From: Acidobacteriota bacterium
GTDB lineage: Bacteria > Acidobacteriota > Blastocatellia > Pyrinomonadales > Pyrinomonadaceae
DNA length: 64,000 nt
Direction of reading: 5' to 3'
NCBI GenBank assembly: GCA_016715115.1
Contig: JADKBM010000004.1
Span: 992,001-1,056,000 of the forward strand
A program made the position numbers and the translations under genes. The notes beneath the pieces are model-generated. The model was not told the DNA's origin, searched no databases, and saw only the letters and a list, made by a program, of their open reading frames with translations. Below are positions 17,186-26,044 of this stretch, one piece after another. Each line of letters starts with the position of its first letter. Position 1 is the first letter of the stretch.

Positions 17186-19261
17186 ATGTCTGAAAAACAC
17201 TTCCGGACCTGTAACCTTTGCGAGGCTATCTGCGGAATCGAGATCGAGTATGAAGGCGGCAGTATTCTGTCGATAAAGGGCGACAAGCTGGATCCGTTCT
17301 CGCGCGGACACATCTGCCCGAAGGCGCTGGCTCTCAAAGAGATCTACGAGTCAAAGGATCGCTTGCGAATGCCCGTCAAGCGCATCGGAAACGAGTTTCA
17401 CGAGATCGGTTGGGAAGAAGCGTTCGACGAGACGGTCGGGCGTTTGACCGCGATCCAGAGGGAATTCGGACGCGACGCGGTCGGCGTTTTTCAGGGAAAT
17501 CCGTCGGTTCACAATCTTGGAACGATGCTTTCAAGCGGCGGACTTCTGAAGGCGCTGAAGACGCGAAACAATTATTCGGCAACATCGGTCGATCAACTGC
17601 CGCATCATTTTGCCGCGTGGGCGATGTTCGGGCATCCGCTTTTGATTCCGATTCCCGACATCGATCGGACGGGCTATTTTCTTATCTTCGGCGCGAATCC
17701 GATCGCCTCGAACGGAAGTTTGATGACCGCTCCGGACATCGTCAACCGGCTGGATTCAATTACAAAACGCGGCGGCAAGGTCGTCTTGATCGATCCGCGG
17801 CGAACGGAATCAGCGCGGGTCGCTTCTGAACACCACTTCATTCAGCCGGGTTCCGACGTCTACTTTCTGCTCGCGATCGTCAACGCTTTGTTCGCCGAGA
17901 ATCTGATCAAGCCGGGCCGATTGGTCGATTTCACCGACGGAATCGACCGGCTTCGCGAGGCAACCGGGGAATTTACCGCTGACCTCGCCGAGTCAAAGGC
18001 AGGAATTCCGGCCGCCGAAATCAAACGCATCGCGCGGGAGTTCGCCGCCGCGGATTCGGCGGTTTGTTATGGGCGAATGGGAGTTTCGGTTCAGGAGTTC
18101 GGCGGATTGTGTCATTGGCTGATCAATGCCATCAACGTCCTGACCGGAAACTGCGACCGCGCGGGCGGCGCGATGTTCACCTCGCCCGCATTCGATCTGC
18201 TGCAAACCGCAAAGCCGGGAGAGAACATTTACGGGCGATGGCATTCGCGCGTGCGAAAGCTGCCCGAGTTTATGGGCGAACTTCCGGTCGCCGCGCTCGC
18301 CGAGGAGATCTCGACCGAAGGCGAAGGCCAAATCCGGGCGTTGGTCACGAACTGCGGTAATCCGGTGCTTTCGACGCCGAACGGCACACAACTCGAACGA
18401 GGCCTGTCGGCTCTCGATTTTATGGTTTCGATCGACATCGCGATCAACGAAACCACGCGCCACGCGTCGATCATTTTGCCGCCGGCGACCGGTCTTGAGG
18501 TCTCGCATTACGATGCGGTCTTCAATCTGCTCGCGGTGCGAAACGTCGCCAAATACTCGGCGCCGATGTTTGAAAAGGCCGATGGCGCGAAGTTTGACTG
18601 GGAGATCATTCAGGAACTCACGCATCGTTTTAGCAATTCCGGTGAACCTTTGACACTCATCCCGCCGGAGACGCGGCTCGATCTCGGCCTGAGATTCGGG
18701 CGTTACGGGCTTTCGATCGGATCGCTTGCCGAAAATCCGCACGGCCTCGATCTCGGTCCGCTCGAACCGGCTTTGCCCGAAAGGCTTCTGACATCCGACA
18801 AGCGAATTCAGATCGCGCCGGAAATGATGATCGCCGATCTGGAGCGGGTTGGGACGCAACAAGACGAAACCGACAGTTCAACTTTTGCACTGATCGGCCG
18901 GCGCAATCTGCGCGACAACAATTCGTGGCTGCATTCGAGCGAGATCTTGATGAAAGGCAGGAATCGCTGCACGTTGATGATCAATTCGAACGACGCCGGG
19001 AATCTTGATCTGGCAAACGGCGGTCGGGTTCGCGTCACGTCGCGAGTTGGGAGCATCGAACTCGAATGCGAGATCACCGACGACATCGCGCCCCGCGTCG
19101 TTTCGATCCCGCACGGTTACGGCCACGCGCGGGACGGGTTTTCGTCGGTCGCACTGAACGCCGGCGTTTCGGTCAACGATTTGACGGATGAGTTGAAAAT
19201 CGACCAATTGACCGGAAATGCGGCTTTGACCGGCGTTCGTGTTCGGATTTCAGCGATTTAG
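17186..19261 (+). CDS. Molybdopterin-dependent oxidoreductase (DMSO reductase family, formate dehydrogenase-like)
   Basis: 691 residues from ATG 17186 (MSEKHFRTCNLCEAICG). Residues 1-55 carry a four-cysteine [4Fe-4S] motif (CNLCEAIC then HICPKA). The molybdopterin domains follow (GVFQGNPSVHNLG, YFLIFGANPIASNGSLM, VLIDPRRTESA, HHFIQPGSD), then a C-terminal molybdopterin-dinucleotide-binding domain (INSNDAGNLDLANGGRVRVT). No Tat signal is seen, so it is cytoplasmic. It resembles the single-subunit, assimilatory-nitrate-reductase or formate-dehydrogenase-like group; the substrate cannot be set from sequence. It runs convergent with the CHAD gene, with a 4-bp overlap of stops. Confidence 0.92.
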   Translation: MSEKHFRTCNLCEAICGIEIEYEGGSILSIKGDKLDPFSRGHICPKALALKEIYESKDRLRMPVKRIGNEFHEIGWEEAFDETVGRLTAIQREFGRDAVGVFQGNPSVHNLGTMLSSGGLLKALKTRNNYSATSVDQLPHHFAAWAMFGHPLLIPIPDIDRTGYFLIFGANPIASNGSLMTAPDIVNRLDSITKRGGKVVLIDPRRTESARVASEHHFIQPGSDVYFLLAIVNALFAENLIKPGRLVDFTDGIDRLREATGEFTADLAESKAGIPAAEIKRIAREFAAADSAVCYGRMGVSVQEFGGLCHWLINAINVLTGNCDRAGGAMFTSPAFDLLQTAKPGENIYGRWHSRVRKLPEFMGELPVAALAEEISTEGEGQIRALVTNCGNPVLSTPNGTQLERGLSALDFMVSIDIAINETTRHASIILPPATGLEVSHYDAVFNLLAVRNVAKYSAPMFEKADGAKFDWEIIQELTHRFSNSGEPLTLIPPETRLDLGLRFGRYGLSIGSLAENPHGLDLGPLEPALPERLLTSDKRIQIAPEMMIADLERVGTQQDETDSSTFALIGRRNLRDNNSWLHSSEILMKGRNRCTLMINSNDAGNLDLANGGRVRVTSRVGSIELECEITDDIAPRVVSIPHGYGHARDGFSSVALNAGVSVNDLTDELKIDQLTGNAALTGVRVRISAI

Positions 19262-20145
19262 TTGCCGATCAGTTTCTCGAGTCTCGTGATAAAACCTTTG
19301 CGTTGCCAGTTTCGCCAAAGCTCGAACGCGCTGCGATGGTAACCTGTCCGTGCCTTGAAATGTTCCAAGAACAACCACCGATTGAGTTCATCGTGAGGTT
19401 CGCGATCGAGCTTTTCGATCCAGACGTCTGCGTCGTGAAGTTCTCCGAGAAACGTTTGCATCTCGGCGACTTCCTTGGCGAACCGCTTGAGCTTCTTGCC
19501 CCAACAAACACCGAAAAACTCGATCGCGTAACGAAGTCGCTTGGCGGCGATCCGCAGTTGATGAAGCCGATCGACTTGTGTCGGTTTGTAAAGACTGTCG
19601 CTTAGGCCGTTGAACTCGCGAATCGCCCGTTCTATCGCCCGTCGGCCCGCTTTTTCAAAGCTCGCGCGACAGGGCTTTTCGGCCGGATCAAGAAACACAC
19701 CGTTGAAACTCAGAAGCAGATTCGTGAGCGAAACTTCGGAAACGCATTCGACAAGCGTTGGCTGAATCTCTTCCCGACGGTGCACGCGATCGGCGATCAT
19801 CTGCTCAATTCCGTGGCGAATCGCCGGATCGTCCGATTTCTCGTTCAACGACCGGAGTCCGACGATCGCGACATCGAGATCGCGCGCGGTCCCGAGCGTG
19901 TTCGCAAGGGACTTCAAATTATCGACTAATTTTCTTAGGGATTCGGGGTCGGCGAACGGCTTGAGGTCGCGCAAAGCGCTTCGCATTCTGCGGGTCGCGA
20001 CGCGCATATCGTGAACGGCTTCGATGTCTTCCGATTCAATGACCGCCTCGCGGAGATCGAAGATCTGAGAGATCCGTCCGCGAAGGATCTTCCCCGCGGC
20101 TTCGAGCGCATCGTCGGCGCAACTGATCTCAGGTACGAAGGTCAT
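19258..20145 (-). CDS. CHAD domain-containing protein
   Basis: 295 residues forming a helical CHAD domain with the conserved His/Arg pattern HDMRVATRRMRSALRDLKPF and HQLRIAAKRLRYAIEFF. CHAD proteins bind inorganic polyphosphate through these basic helices. A polyphosphate:AMP phosphotransferase gene exists elsewhere in the window (61471-62952), so polyphosphate metabolism is active in this organism. The start overlaps the stop of the acyl-CoA synthetase gene by ATGA, indicating co-transcription and translational coupling. The stop overlaps that of the convergent molybdopterin enzyme. Confidence 0.92.
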   Translation of the reverse strand: MTFVPEISCADDALEAAGKILRGRISQIFDLREAVIESEDIEAVHDMRVATRRMRSALRDLKPFADPESLRKLVDNLKSLANTLGTARDLDVAIVGLRSLNEKSDDPAIRHGIEQMIADRVHRREEIQPTLVECVSEVSLTNLLLSFNGVFLDPAEKPCRASFEKAGRRAIERAIREFNGLSDSLYKPTQVDRLHQLRIAAKRLRYAIEFFGVCWGKKLKRFAKEVAEMQTFLGELHDADVWIEKLDREPHDELNRWLFLEHFKARTGYHRSAFELWRNWQRKGFITRLEKLIGN

Positions 20146-22145
20146 TCCTTTAGTTTGCGAATCTCATCCACCGTCGCCGGATTCTCGAGCGCCGAAAGAT
20201 CGCCGGGATCATCGCCGAGATACGCGGAGCGGATGACGCGGCGCATTACCTTTGCGTTGCGCGTCTTTGGCAGCGCCGATACGAAATGGATCCTCGACGG
20301 CGCGAGCGGTTTGCCCATATCCTTGGCAACCAGGTTCTTGAGTTCCGCTCTGAGCACTTCGTTGCCCTCTCCGCTCAAGACGCAAAACGCAACCATCGCG
20401 GTGCCTTTAACCTCATCGGGAACGCCGATCACAGCCGCTTCGGTCACCAACGCGTGGGCGACGAGCAGACTCTCCACCTCGGCCGGACCGACACGTTTTC
20501 CCGCCACTTTCAGCGTATCATCAGAGCGTCCGAGAATATACCAATGCCCGTCCTCGTCCTGTAGGGACCAATCGCCGTGAACCCAGATTTTCTCAAAACG
20601 CGACCAGTAGGTTTCGATGTATCGCTCCGGTTCCTTCCAGAATCCGCGCGCCATTCCGATCCACGGTTTGCGGATCGCGAGTTCGCCGACCTTTCCGCGC
20701 ATCACCGGTTCACCGTCTTCACCGAGCAACACGGCGTCGATGCCCGGACACGGCGCGGGAAACGAACAAGGTTTGATCGGGAGCAGCGGATTTCCCATCA
20801 GGATTCCGCCCGAGATCTCGGTCCCGCCCGAATAATTGATGATTGGCAGCTTCGAGTCGCCGACCTTTTCGAACAGCCACCACCACGGTGCGGGATTCCA
20901 AGGCTCGCCGGTCGATGCAAATGCCCGAAGATGCGAAAGATCGTGCTTCTTCGGCAGATCGTCGCCTTTGGTCGCGAGCGCCCGCACGAGTGTCGGCGAG
21001 ATCCCGAGAATCTCAACCTTATGATTCGCGCAGAATTCCCACATCCGGTCTGCTTCGGGATAATCCGGCGCGCCGTCGTAAATAACGATCGTCGCACCAT
21101 TTATCAAACCGCCGTAGATCAGCCACGGGCCCATCATCCAGCCGAGATCGGTCACCCACGAGATTCTGGTTCCGCGCCCGACATCAGTTCCGAATGCCAT
21201 ATCCTGCGCGGCCTTGATCGGAAATCCGCAATGAGTGTGCGCGATTCCTTTCGGCTTTCCGGTGGTGCCCGAAGTGTAGAGAATTATCAGCGGATCTTCG
21301 GCGAGCGTTTTTTCGGCGGCTGAAAGCGTCGCGAATTCGGCCGGCGAATCGAGGCGCATTTCTTCGCCATCGCCGATCAGTTCAAGATCGTAAAACTCGA
21401 CTTTCACATCCGGCAGGTCCCAAGAAATCGAGCCGGAGTGCAATCTGGTAACGATGAACACGTGTTCCACGGTCGGAGATACAGCAACGGCAGCGGTCGC
21501 GACCTCGAACGCTTTGAACTCTTTGCCGCGCCGCGGAAATCCGTCGCAGGTGAACAACGCCTTCGCTCCGACGGCGTTGAGCCGAGACGCGATCGCATCA
21601 ACGCCGTAGCCCGAAAACACGGGAACCGCGATCGCGCCGATGCGATTGATCGCGAGCAGCGCGACGACGGTCTCGACCATCATCGGGAGGTGGATTCCGA
21701 TTGCGTCGCCTTTTCCCAGACCACGCCGCCGGAGCGAAGCGGCGATCGTCTCAACCTCGGCGAGCAGCATCTTGTAGGAAACCCGCCGGACTTCGCCCTC
21801 TTCGTCCTCCCAGATCACGGCCGGCTGATTCTTCTGGTTCGACTCCGCCCAACGGTCGAGGCACATTTCGGTGATGTTCAAACCGCCGCCGACACACCAT
21901 TTCGCCCATTCGATGCCTTCAGTTGGGTCGAGCAACTTCGTGTACGGCGGATCGAAACCGATTTCGAGAAAACTAAGTACTTCCGACGTGAATTTCTCGA
22001 CGTCGCGTGTCGAGAATTCATAGAGCTCATCCCAATTTGCCACGCCCACCTGTCTCATAAATCGGGTCAACTGCGCGCGCTTTATCACTTCTTCGGTCGG
22101 GCGCCAGGCGATCGGCTGCGCTTCGAATGTGTTTTGCTCGTTCAT
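20142..22145 (-). CDS. AMP-forming acyl-CoA synthetase (acetyl/acetoacetyl-CoA synthetase-like)
   Basis: 667 residues, the length of acetyl-CoA or acetoacetyl-CoA synthetases. The AMP-binding P-loop YTSGTTGKPKGIAHTH, the NYSGGTEISGG block, the HGDWSLQDEDGHWYILGRSD hinge region and the C-terminal catalytic lysine in PKTRNAKVMRR are all present. It activates a short carboxylic acid to its CoA thioester with ATP. The cap domain (residues 30-90) is of the ACAS_N kind. The gene is first in a two-gene unit with the CHAD protein through an ATGA overlap. It is divergent from the SDR gene, with 119 bp between. The exact acid is not determined. Confidence 0.93.
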   Translation of the reverse strand: MNEQNTFEAQPIAWRPTEEVIKRAQLTRFMRQVGVANWDELYEFSTRDVEKFTSEVLSFLEIGFDPPYTKLLDPTEGIEWAKWCVGGGLNITEMCLDRWAESNQKNQPAVIWEDEEGEVRRVSYKMLLAEVETIAASLRRRGLGKGDAIGIHLPMMVETVVALLAINRIGAIAVPVFSGYGVDAIASRLNAVGAKALFTCDGFPRRGKEFKAFEVATAAVAVSPTVEHVFIVTRLHSGSISWDLPDVKVEFYDLELIGDGEEMRLDSPAEFATLSAAEKTLAEDPLIILYTSGTTGKPKGIAHTHCGFPIKAAQDMAFGTDVGRGTRISWVTDLGWMMGPWLIYGGLINGATIVIYDGAPDYPEADRMWEFCANHKVEILGISPTLVRALATKGDDLPKKHDLSHLRAFASTGEPWNPAPWWWLFEKVGDSKLPIINYSGGTEISGGILMGNPLLPIKPCSFPAPCPGIDAVLLGEDGEPVMRGKVGELAIRKPWIGMARGFWKEPERYIETYWSRFEKIWVHGDWSLQDEDGHWYILGRSDDTLKVAGKRVGPAEVESLLVAHALVTEAAVIGVPDEVKGTAMVAFCVLSGEGNEVLRAELKNLVAKDMGKPLAPSRIHFVSALPKTRNAKVMRRVIRSAYLGDDPGDLSALENPATVDEIRKLKE

Positions 22146-22264
22146 AGTTTTGTGAATCGCGAAGTTCTAAGGCATATTTTATAACACAAAGTTTTTTCCG
22201 AAGAATTCATCAAAGCTTTCGCTGATATCGCGCGCTTTGTTTTCGGTATCGCAGGAGAAGATCT

Positions 22265-23053
22265 ATGACCGAGAAAACTGTCGAAATCAAACTTCCATCA
22301 AACCTGTTCGCCGGCAAAACGGCGGTCGTCACCGGCGCGTCGCGCGGAGTCGGCCGCGCGACCGCGATGCGCCTCGCCGAAGCGGGGGCAAACGTTGTCG
22401 TCAACTATCTGAAAGAAGAGCAAAAGGCCAAGAACGTCGTCGCGCTCTGCAAGGAGAAAGGCGTCGACGCGATCGCGGTTCAAGGCGACGTTTCGCAGTG
22501 GGGCGACGCGCGTGAGCTTGCGCGCCAGGCAGTCGACAAATTCGGGCGTATCGATCTTCTCGTCCTAAACGCTGGTGTTTGGGAGGGCGCGCCGATCGAA
22601 GAAATGTCGGAAGAGACCTGGAACAAGGTTCTCAACACGAATCTCAAGGCCGCCTGGGCAATGACGAAAGCCTGCGTTCCGGCAATGAAAAAACAGGATT
22701 CGGGCTCGATCGTGCTTGTCAGTTCGACGGCCGGTCAGCGAGGCGAGGCGAATTATTCGAACTACGCCGCATCGAAAGGCGGACAGATCAGTTTCACAAA
22801 AGCGCTCGCGAGCGAACTTTGTCCGAAGATCCGCGTCAATTGCGTCGCGCCCGGCTGGATCGAAACGGCGATGGTTCGTCCGGTTTTCGAAGACGCCGAT
22901 TACAAGCAAAGCGTCATCAACTCGATTCCGATGAAGCGCGTCGCAACGACCGACGACATCGCTCTTTCGATCTGTTTTCTGCTCTCCGACTGGTCCCGTC
23001 ACACGACCGGCGAGATACTCAACGTCAACGGCGGCGCGGTACTCTGCGGATAG
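22265..23053 (+). CDS. Short-chain dehydrogenase/reductase (FabG-like)
   Basis: 262 residues. It has a classical SDR Rossmann fold: the cofactor loop TGASRGVGRATAMRLAE, LVLNAGVWEG, catalytic Ser in VLVSSTAGQRG and Tyr-Lys in YAASKGGQ, then CVAPGWIETAM. It resembles 3-oxoacyl-ACP reductases. There is no second fab gene beside it, so the actual substrate is open. The start is ATG 22265, shortly after AGGAGA. Its 3' end is followed by a hairpin-forming repeat pair before the next gene. Confidence 0.92.
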   Translation: MTEKTVEIKLPSNLFAGKTAVVTGASRGVGRATAMRLAEAGANVVVNYLKEEQKAKNVVALCKEKGVDAIAVQGDVSQWGDARELARQAVDKFGRIDLLVLNAGVWEGAPIEEMSEETWNKVLNTNLKAAWAMTKACVPAMKKQDSGSIVLVSSTAGQRGEANYSNYAASKGGQISFTKALASELCPKIRVNCVAPGWIETAMVRPVFEDADYKQSVINSIPMKRVATTDDIALSICFLLSDWSRHTTGEILNVNGGAVLCG

Positions 23054-23073
23054 TCTGGATTTCGTTTGGAGTA

Positions 23074-23128
23074 CCGCCTTCAGGCGGCTAAAATGAGTTT
23101 TAGACAACACAGGGCCGCCTGAAGGCGG
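23074..23128. repeat. Pair of CCGCCTTCAGGCGG hairpin repeats in inverted orientation
   Basis: CCGCCTTCAGGCGG at 23074-23087 and its complement CCGCCTGAAGGCGG at 23115-23128. Each can fold by itself (CCGCCT/AGGCGG) and the pair can fold together. A third copy, with similar flanking bases (TTGGAGT), is at 47545-47558 upstream of the cupin gene. It could be a dispersed REP-like element, and here it may also end SDR transcription. Confidence 0.6.
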
Positions 23129-23140
23129 AGCCCCAAATTT

Positions 23141-24196
23141 ATGAACTTCGCAAGTCTCGCCGAATATCAAAACCATTTCGCCAAAGCCGGAAAATCGCTC
23201 TACGTCGAAAACCTGATCGGTAATACGCCTTTACTGGCGGTTCACTTCAAGTATCGGGACGAGCGACGGACGATCTTCGCCAAGGCCGAACATCTGAATC
23301 TTTCGGGTTCGATCAAAGACCGGATGGCGTTGCACATTCTGAAGGAAGCGTATCGCACCGAACAGATCAAGAAAGGCGACACGATCGCCGAAGCGACTTC
23401 GGGAAATACCGGCATTGCGTTCGCCGCGATCGGGCACGCGTTTGGAAATCCGGTCCGCATCTATATGCCGAACTGGATGAGCGCCGAGCGCATCTCGCTG
23501 ATCAAATCGTACGGCGCCGAGGTCGTCCTCGTCAGTCACGAGGAAGGCGGATTCTTGGGGAGCATCGCGATGTGCGATCGGTTCGCCGACGAACACGGCG
23601 GCATCTTTTTGTCGCACCAGTTTTCGAACGAGGCGAATCCGCAGGCGCATTACGAAACGACCGGGCCGGAGATCTGGATGCAGCTCGCCGAGATCGGGCT
23701 CAAGCCGGATGCGTTCGTCGCCGGTGTCGGGACCGGTGGCACGATAATGGGCGTCGCTCGGTTTATGCGCGAGAAGGATCCGGCGATCAAGCTCCATCCG
23801 CTGGAGCCACTGGAGTCGCCGACGATGACTACCGGATGCAAGGTCGGAAGCCATCGGATTCAGGGCATCTCGGACGAATTCATCCCGGCGATCGTCGATC
23901 TTGCGTCGCTCGACGAGATAGTCACCGTCTCGGACGGCGATTCGATCATTATGGCCCAGCGCCTCGCGACCGAACTCGGCCTCGGCGTTGGAATCTCATC
24001 AGGAGCAAACTTCATCGGCGCATTGATGGCGCTCGAAAAACTCGGCCCTGGCGCGGTCGTGACGACCGTTTTCTGCGACGACAACAAGAAATATCTGAGC
24101 ACCGACCTCGTCAAACCGCAACCGGTGAAAGAAGGCTACTACTCGCCGGACATCGAGCTGTTCGGCTACCAGACGATCGGACGGCTGAACTCGTGA
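23141..24196 (+). CDS. PLP-dependent cysteine synthase/cystathionine beta-synthase family protein
   Basis: 351 residues of fold-type II PLP enzyme. The PLP lysine is in LNLSGSIKDRMAL, the substrate loop is EATSGNTGIAFAAIG, and the phosphate-binding loop is GVGTGGTIMGV. It lacks the CBS-domain tail. The family makes cysteine from O-acetylserine and sulfide, or carries out related beta-replacements. The blocks TTGCKVGSHRIQGISDEFIP differ from standard CysK (usually GPH.IQGIGAGF), so it may be a specialised paralogue. Its start lies 87 bp after the SDR stop. Confidence 0.88.
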   Translation: MNFASLAEYQNHFAKAGKSLYVENLIGNTPLLAVHFKYRDERRTIFAKAEHLNLSGSIKDRMALHILKEAYRTEQIKKGDTIAEATSGNTGIAFAAIGHAFGNPVRIYMPNWMSAERISLIKSYGAEVVLVSHEEGGFLGSIAMCDRFADEHGGIFLSHQFSNEANPQAHYETTGPEIWMQLAEIGLKPDAFVAGVGTGGTIMGVARFMREKDPAIKLHPLEPLESPTMTTGCKVGSHRIQGISDEFIPAIVDLASLDEIVTVSDGDSIIMAQRLATELGLGVGISSGANFIGALMALEKLGPGAVVTTVFCDDNKKYLSTDLVKPQPVKEGYYSPDIELFGYQTIGRLNS

Positions 24197-24456
24197 GTTG
24201 GCCGTCGGAAGTAGGCGGTGAGCGGTCAGAACCGGGAGCGGTTAGACCGTATCAAAAAAACCAATGTTTGTTGACTACTCCTGGATTTGCTCGTTTTGGT
24301 CATCGAAGACGGCAATAGCATGTCCGCGGGCGAGAGACTGCGCTGATCGGAGCTATTTGTCTTTAGCAGCTATTAAAACGGACTTCTTTAGGCGGAATAA
24401 ATGATCATACAGTCTCTGCTGATTCAGTTGTGCTATTTTTGCCGTACGGTTTGGTT

Positions 24457-24684
24457 ATGAATGTTATTGAACGAATCACAATCAATTGTGAAATTTGCCA
24501 TGGCAAGCCGACTATTCGCGGACTACGTTATCCGGTTGAAATGATTCTCGAGCTTCTGAGTTCAGGCATGACGGTTGAGGAGATATTGGCGGAATATGAA
24601 GTCCTTGAACGCGATGACATTCTTGCCGCGTTGGCGTTTGCCACGAGATTGAGTCAGGTTAAGCGCGTTGAACTCGCAGCATGA
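24457..24684 (+). CDS. DUF433 antitoxin
   Basis: 75 residues from ATG 24457 (MNVIERITINCEICHGKPTI), chosen over an upstream GTG because it matches the DUF433 start. The signature CHGKPTIRGLRYPVEMILEL and the helix MTVEEILAEYEVLERDDILAAL are clear. DUF433 proteins are VapB-like antitoxins with an HTH. Its stop overlaps the next start by ATGA, so antitoxin and toxin are translationally coupled. It lies in an accessory stretch after the cysteine-synthase-like gene. Confidence 0.9.
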   Translation: MNVIERITINCEICHGKPTIRGLRYPVEMILELLSSGMTVEEILAEYEVLERDDILAALAFATRLSQVKRVELAA

Positions 24685-25037
24685 GATTTCTGGTCGATGC
24701 CCAACCGCCCAAACGACTCGCAACGCGCCTCATCGAACTAGGCTACGACGCGGTTCACACTTTGGACCTGCCGCTCGGAAATCGGACGCCCGACAGTCTC
24801 ATCTCAGAAATCTCGATCAATGAAGAGCGAGTTGTAATCACGAAGGATTCGGATTTCGTGGACTCGTATTTGCTTGCGAAAAAGCCCAAGCGACTATTGT
24901 TGATCTCGACCGGCAACATTCGAAATTCCGAGCTTGAGTTCCTGTTTCTGATGAACATTCAGCGACTCACGAATGCATTTAACGATGGATTTGAATTTAT
25001 AGAACTTAGTCAAACGGCGATCGTGATTCATTCATAA
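24681..25037 (+). CDS. DUF5615 PIN-like toxin
   Basis: 118 residues. The PIN-like acidic residues are in MRFLVDAQPPKRLATRLIEL (Asp6), ITKDSDFVDSYL and ISTGNIRNSEL, as expected for DUF5615/Mut7-C-like nucleases. They are paired throughout bacteria with DUF433 antitoxins, as here by an ATGA overlap. The predicted role is an RNase toxin acting on translation-related RNA; this is inferred from family. Both genes appear intact. Confidence 0.88.
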   Translation: MRFLVDAQPPKRLATRLIELGYDAVHTLDLPLGNRTPDSLISEISINEERVVITKDSDFVDSYLLAKKPKRLLLISTGNIRNSELEFLFLMNIQRLTNAFNDGFEFIELSQTAIVIHS

Positions 25038-25223
25038 GTATTGGCCTGAACACCTCAGACGAGAAGAAGTTCAACTCAACGACGCGGTTGCCTCCTTCCT
25101 TGAAAGTCCTTTACCCGATGTCGGGAAATTCTCCCGCTTGTATCGCACGAGGCAAGGAGTCAAAGTCTGGCTAAAATCACAAAAGACATTTCGCCAAAGT
25201 TTTTTTCCTTGCATTAATCCGGA

Positions 25224-25241
25224 GTGACACTTTAGTATCAC
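25224..25241 (+). promoter_or_regulatory. Palindromic operator before the antitoxin-lipoprotein chimera
   Basis: GTGACACT-TT-AGTATCAC is an 18-bp imperfect palindrome (7 of 8 positions match between the arms) ending three bases before the ATG at 25245. Phd/YefM antitoxins repress their own promoters by binding such palindromes. The site fits the antitoxin-derived 5' end of the gene. Confidence 0.5.
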
Positions 25242-25244
25242 GAA

Positions 25245-25922
25245 ATGAGAACCGGACTCGTTACGACTCTAAATCGGAAGGCCCGGGAACTCCTCGCGGA
25301 TCTTAAGAAGGACCGGGAGCCGATTCTTATCACTCAGCATGGTCTTCCGAGCGCGATCTGCGCCATGGCGTTGATCACGTTTCTTGGCTGTGTCGCGGGT
25401 CAACCAAACGGCACGCCCGCAAATATACAGAATGCGACTCCCGGGAACAGCGTCTCGGGTACCATTGCAACGCCGGAGCGGACTCCTCCGGCCGAGACCA
25501 AAAATCACGTGAGAGATCCCGAACTTGAGTCAAACAAGGAGAAATGGAGAGCCAAAGGCATTTCCGATTATGACTTTGTCGCGAGTTTCTACAAGCCCGG
25601 CACCTACCGCTGGGCCGAACCGGTATTGATAAAGGTCCGTAACGGCACCGCAATTTCGTTCGAATGCATGGACGTTAAGTTCAAGGAAAACAATGAGTCC
25701 TGCGAAGGTTGGATGGACGGTTATTACCAGATAGACACAGTTGAGAAGATGTTTGATTACGCCCAGACTGCGTTTGACGAGGAAGCGTATATTGATGAGA
25801 TCAAGTACGACGGCGAACTTGGCTATCCGAAATTGATATGGGTGAATTTTATGCAACGCGGGGTCGATCAAAGCCGAAAGCTGATTGTCCGAAAGTTTGA
25901 GATTCAGCCAAAAAGGCCTTGA
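25245..25922 (+). CDS. Chimeric protein: Phd/YefM antitoxin N-terminus fused to a DUF6174 lipoprotein
   Basis: 225 residues. Residues 1-37 (MRTGLVTTLNRKARELLADL to HGLPSA) read as the DNA-binding start of a Phd/YefM antitoxin. At about residue 38 (base 25356) the sequence turns into the end of a lipoprotein signal (ICAMALITFLGC, a lipobox) and a Thr/Pro-rich linker. A DUF6174-like domain follows (YDFVASFYKPGTYRW to DTVEKMFDYAQTAF and YDGELGYPKLIW). The frame is continuous across the join. The native lipoprotein start is missing: the only internal ATG leaves just eight residues before the Cys. It is inferred to come from a deletion or recombination that placed a lipoprotein under antitoxin control. 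Its export is doubtful. Confidence 0.75.
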   Translation: MRTGLVTTLNRKARELLADLKKDREPILITQHGLPSAICAMALITFLGCVAGQPNGTPANIQNATPGNSVSGTIATPERTPPAETKNHVRDPELESNKEKWRAKGISDYDFVASFYKPGTYRWAEPVLIKVRNGTAISFECMDVKFKENNESCEGWMDGYYQIDTVEKMFDYAQTAFDEEAYIDEIKYDGELGYPKLIWVNFMQRGVDQSRKLIVRKFEIQPKRP

Positions 25923-26044
25923 CGATTGAGGCTCGTGGCAGCTCGGGATGATTCCGAATCAATCTCAACGACTACCCAAGAAGTGAACCCTTGCCAACAT
26001 GAATTTCGTAACAAAGTAACTCTGACTTTCGAATCAAATCTCGT

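Noticed and set aside
17993..18862. Minus-strand frame opposite the molybdopterin oxidoreductase
   Set aside because: The plus-strand protein has full family motifs; the antisense product is low-complexity Arg-rich.
20577..21323. Plus-strand frame opposite the acyl-CoA synthetase
   Set aside because: Antisense to a well-supported enzyme, no recognisable motif.
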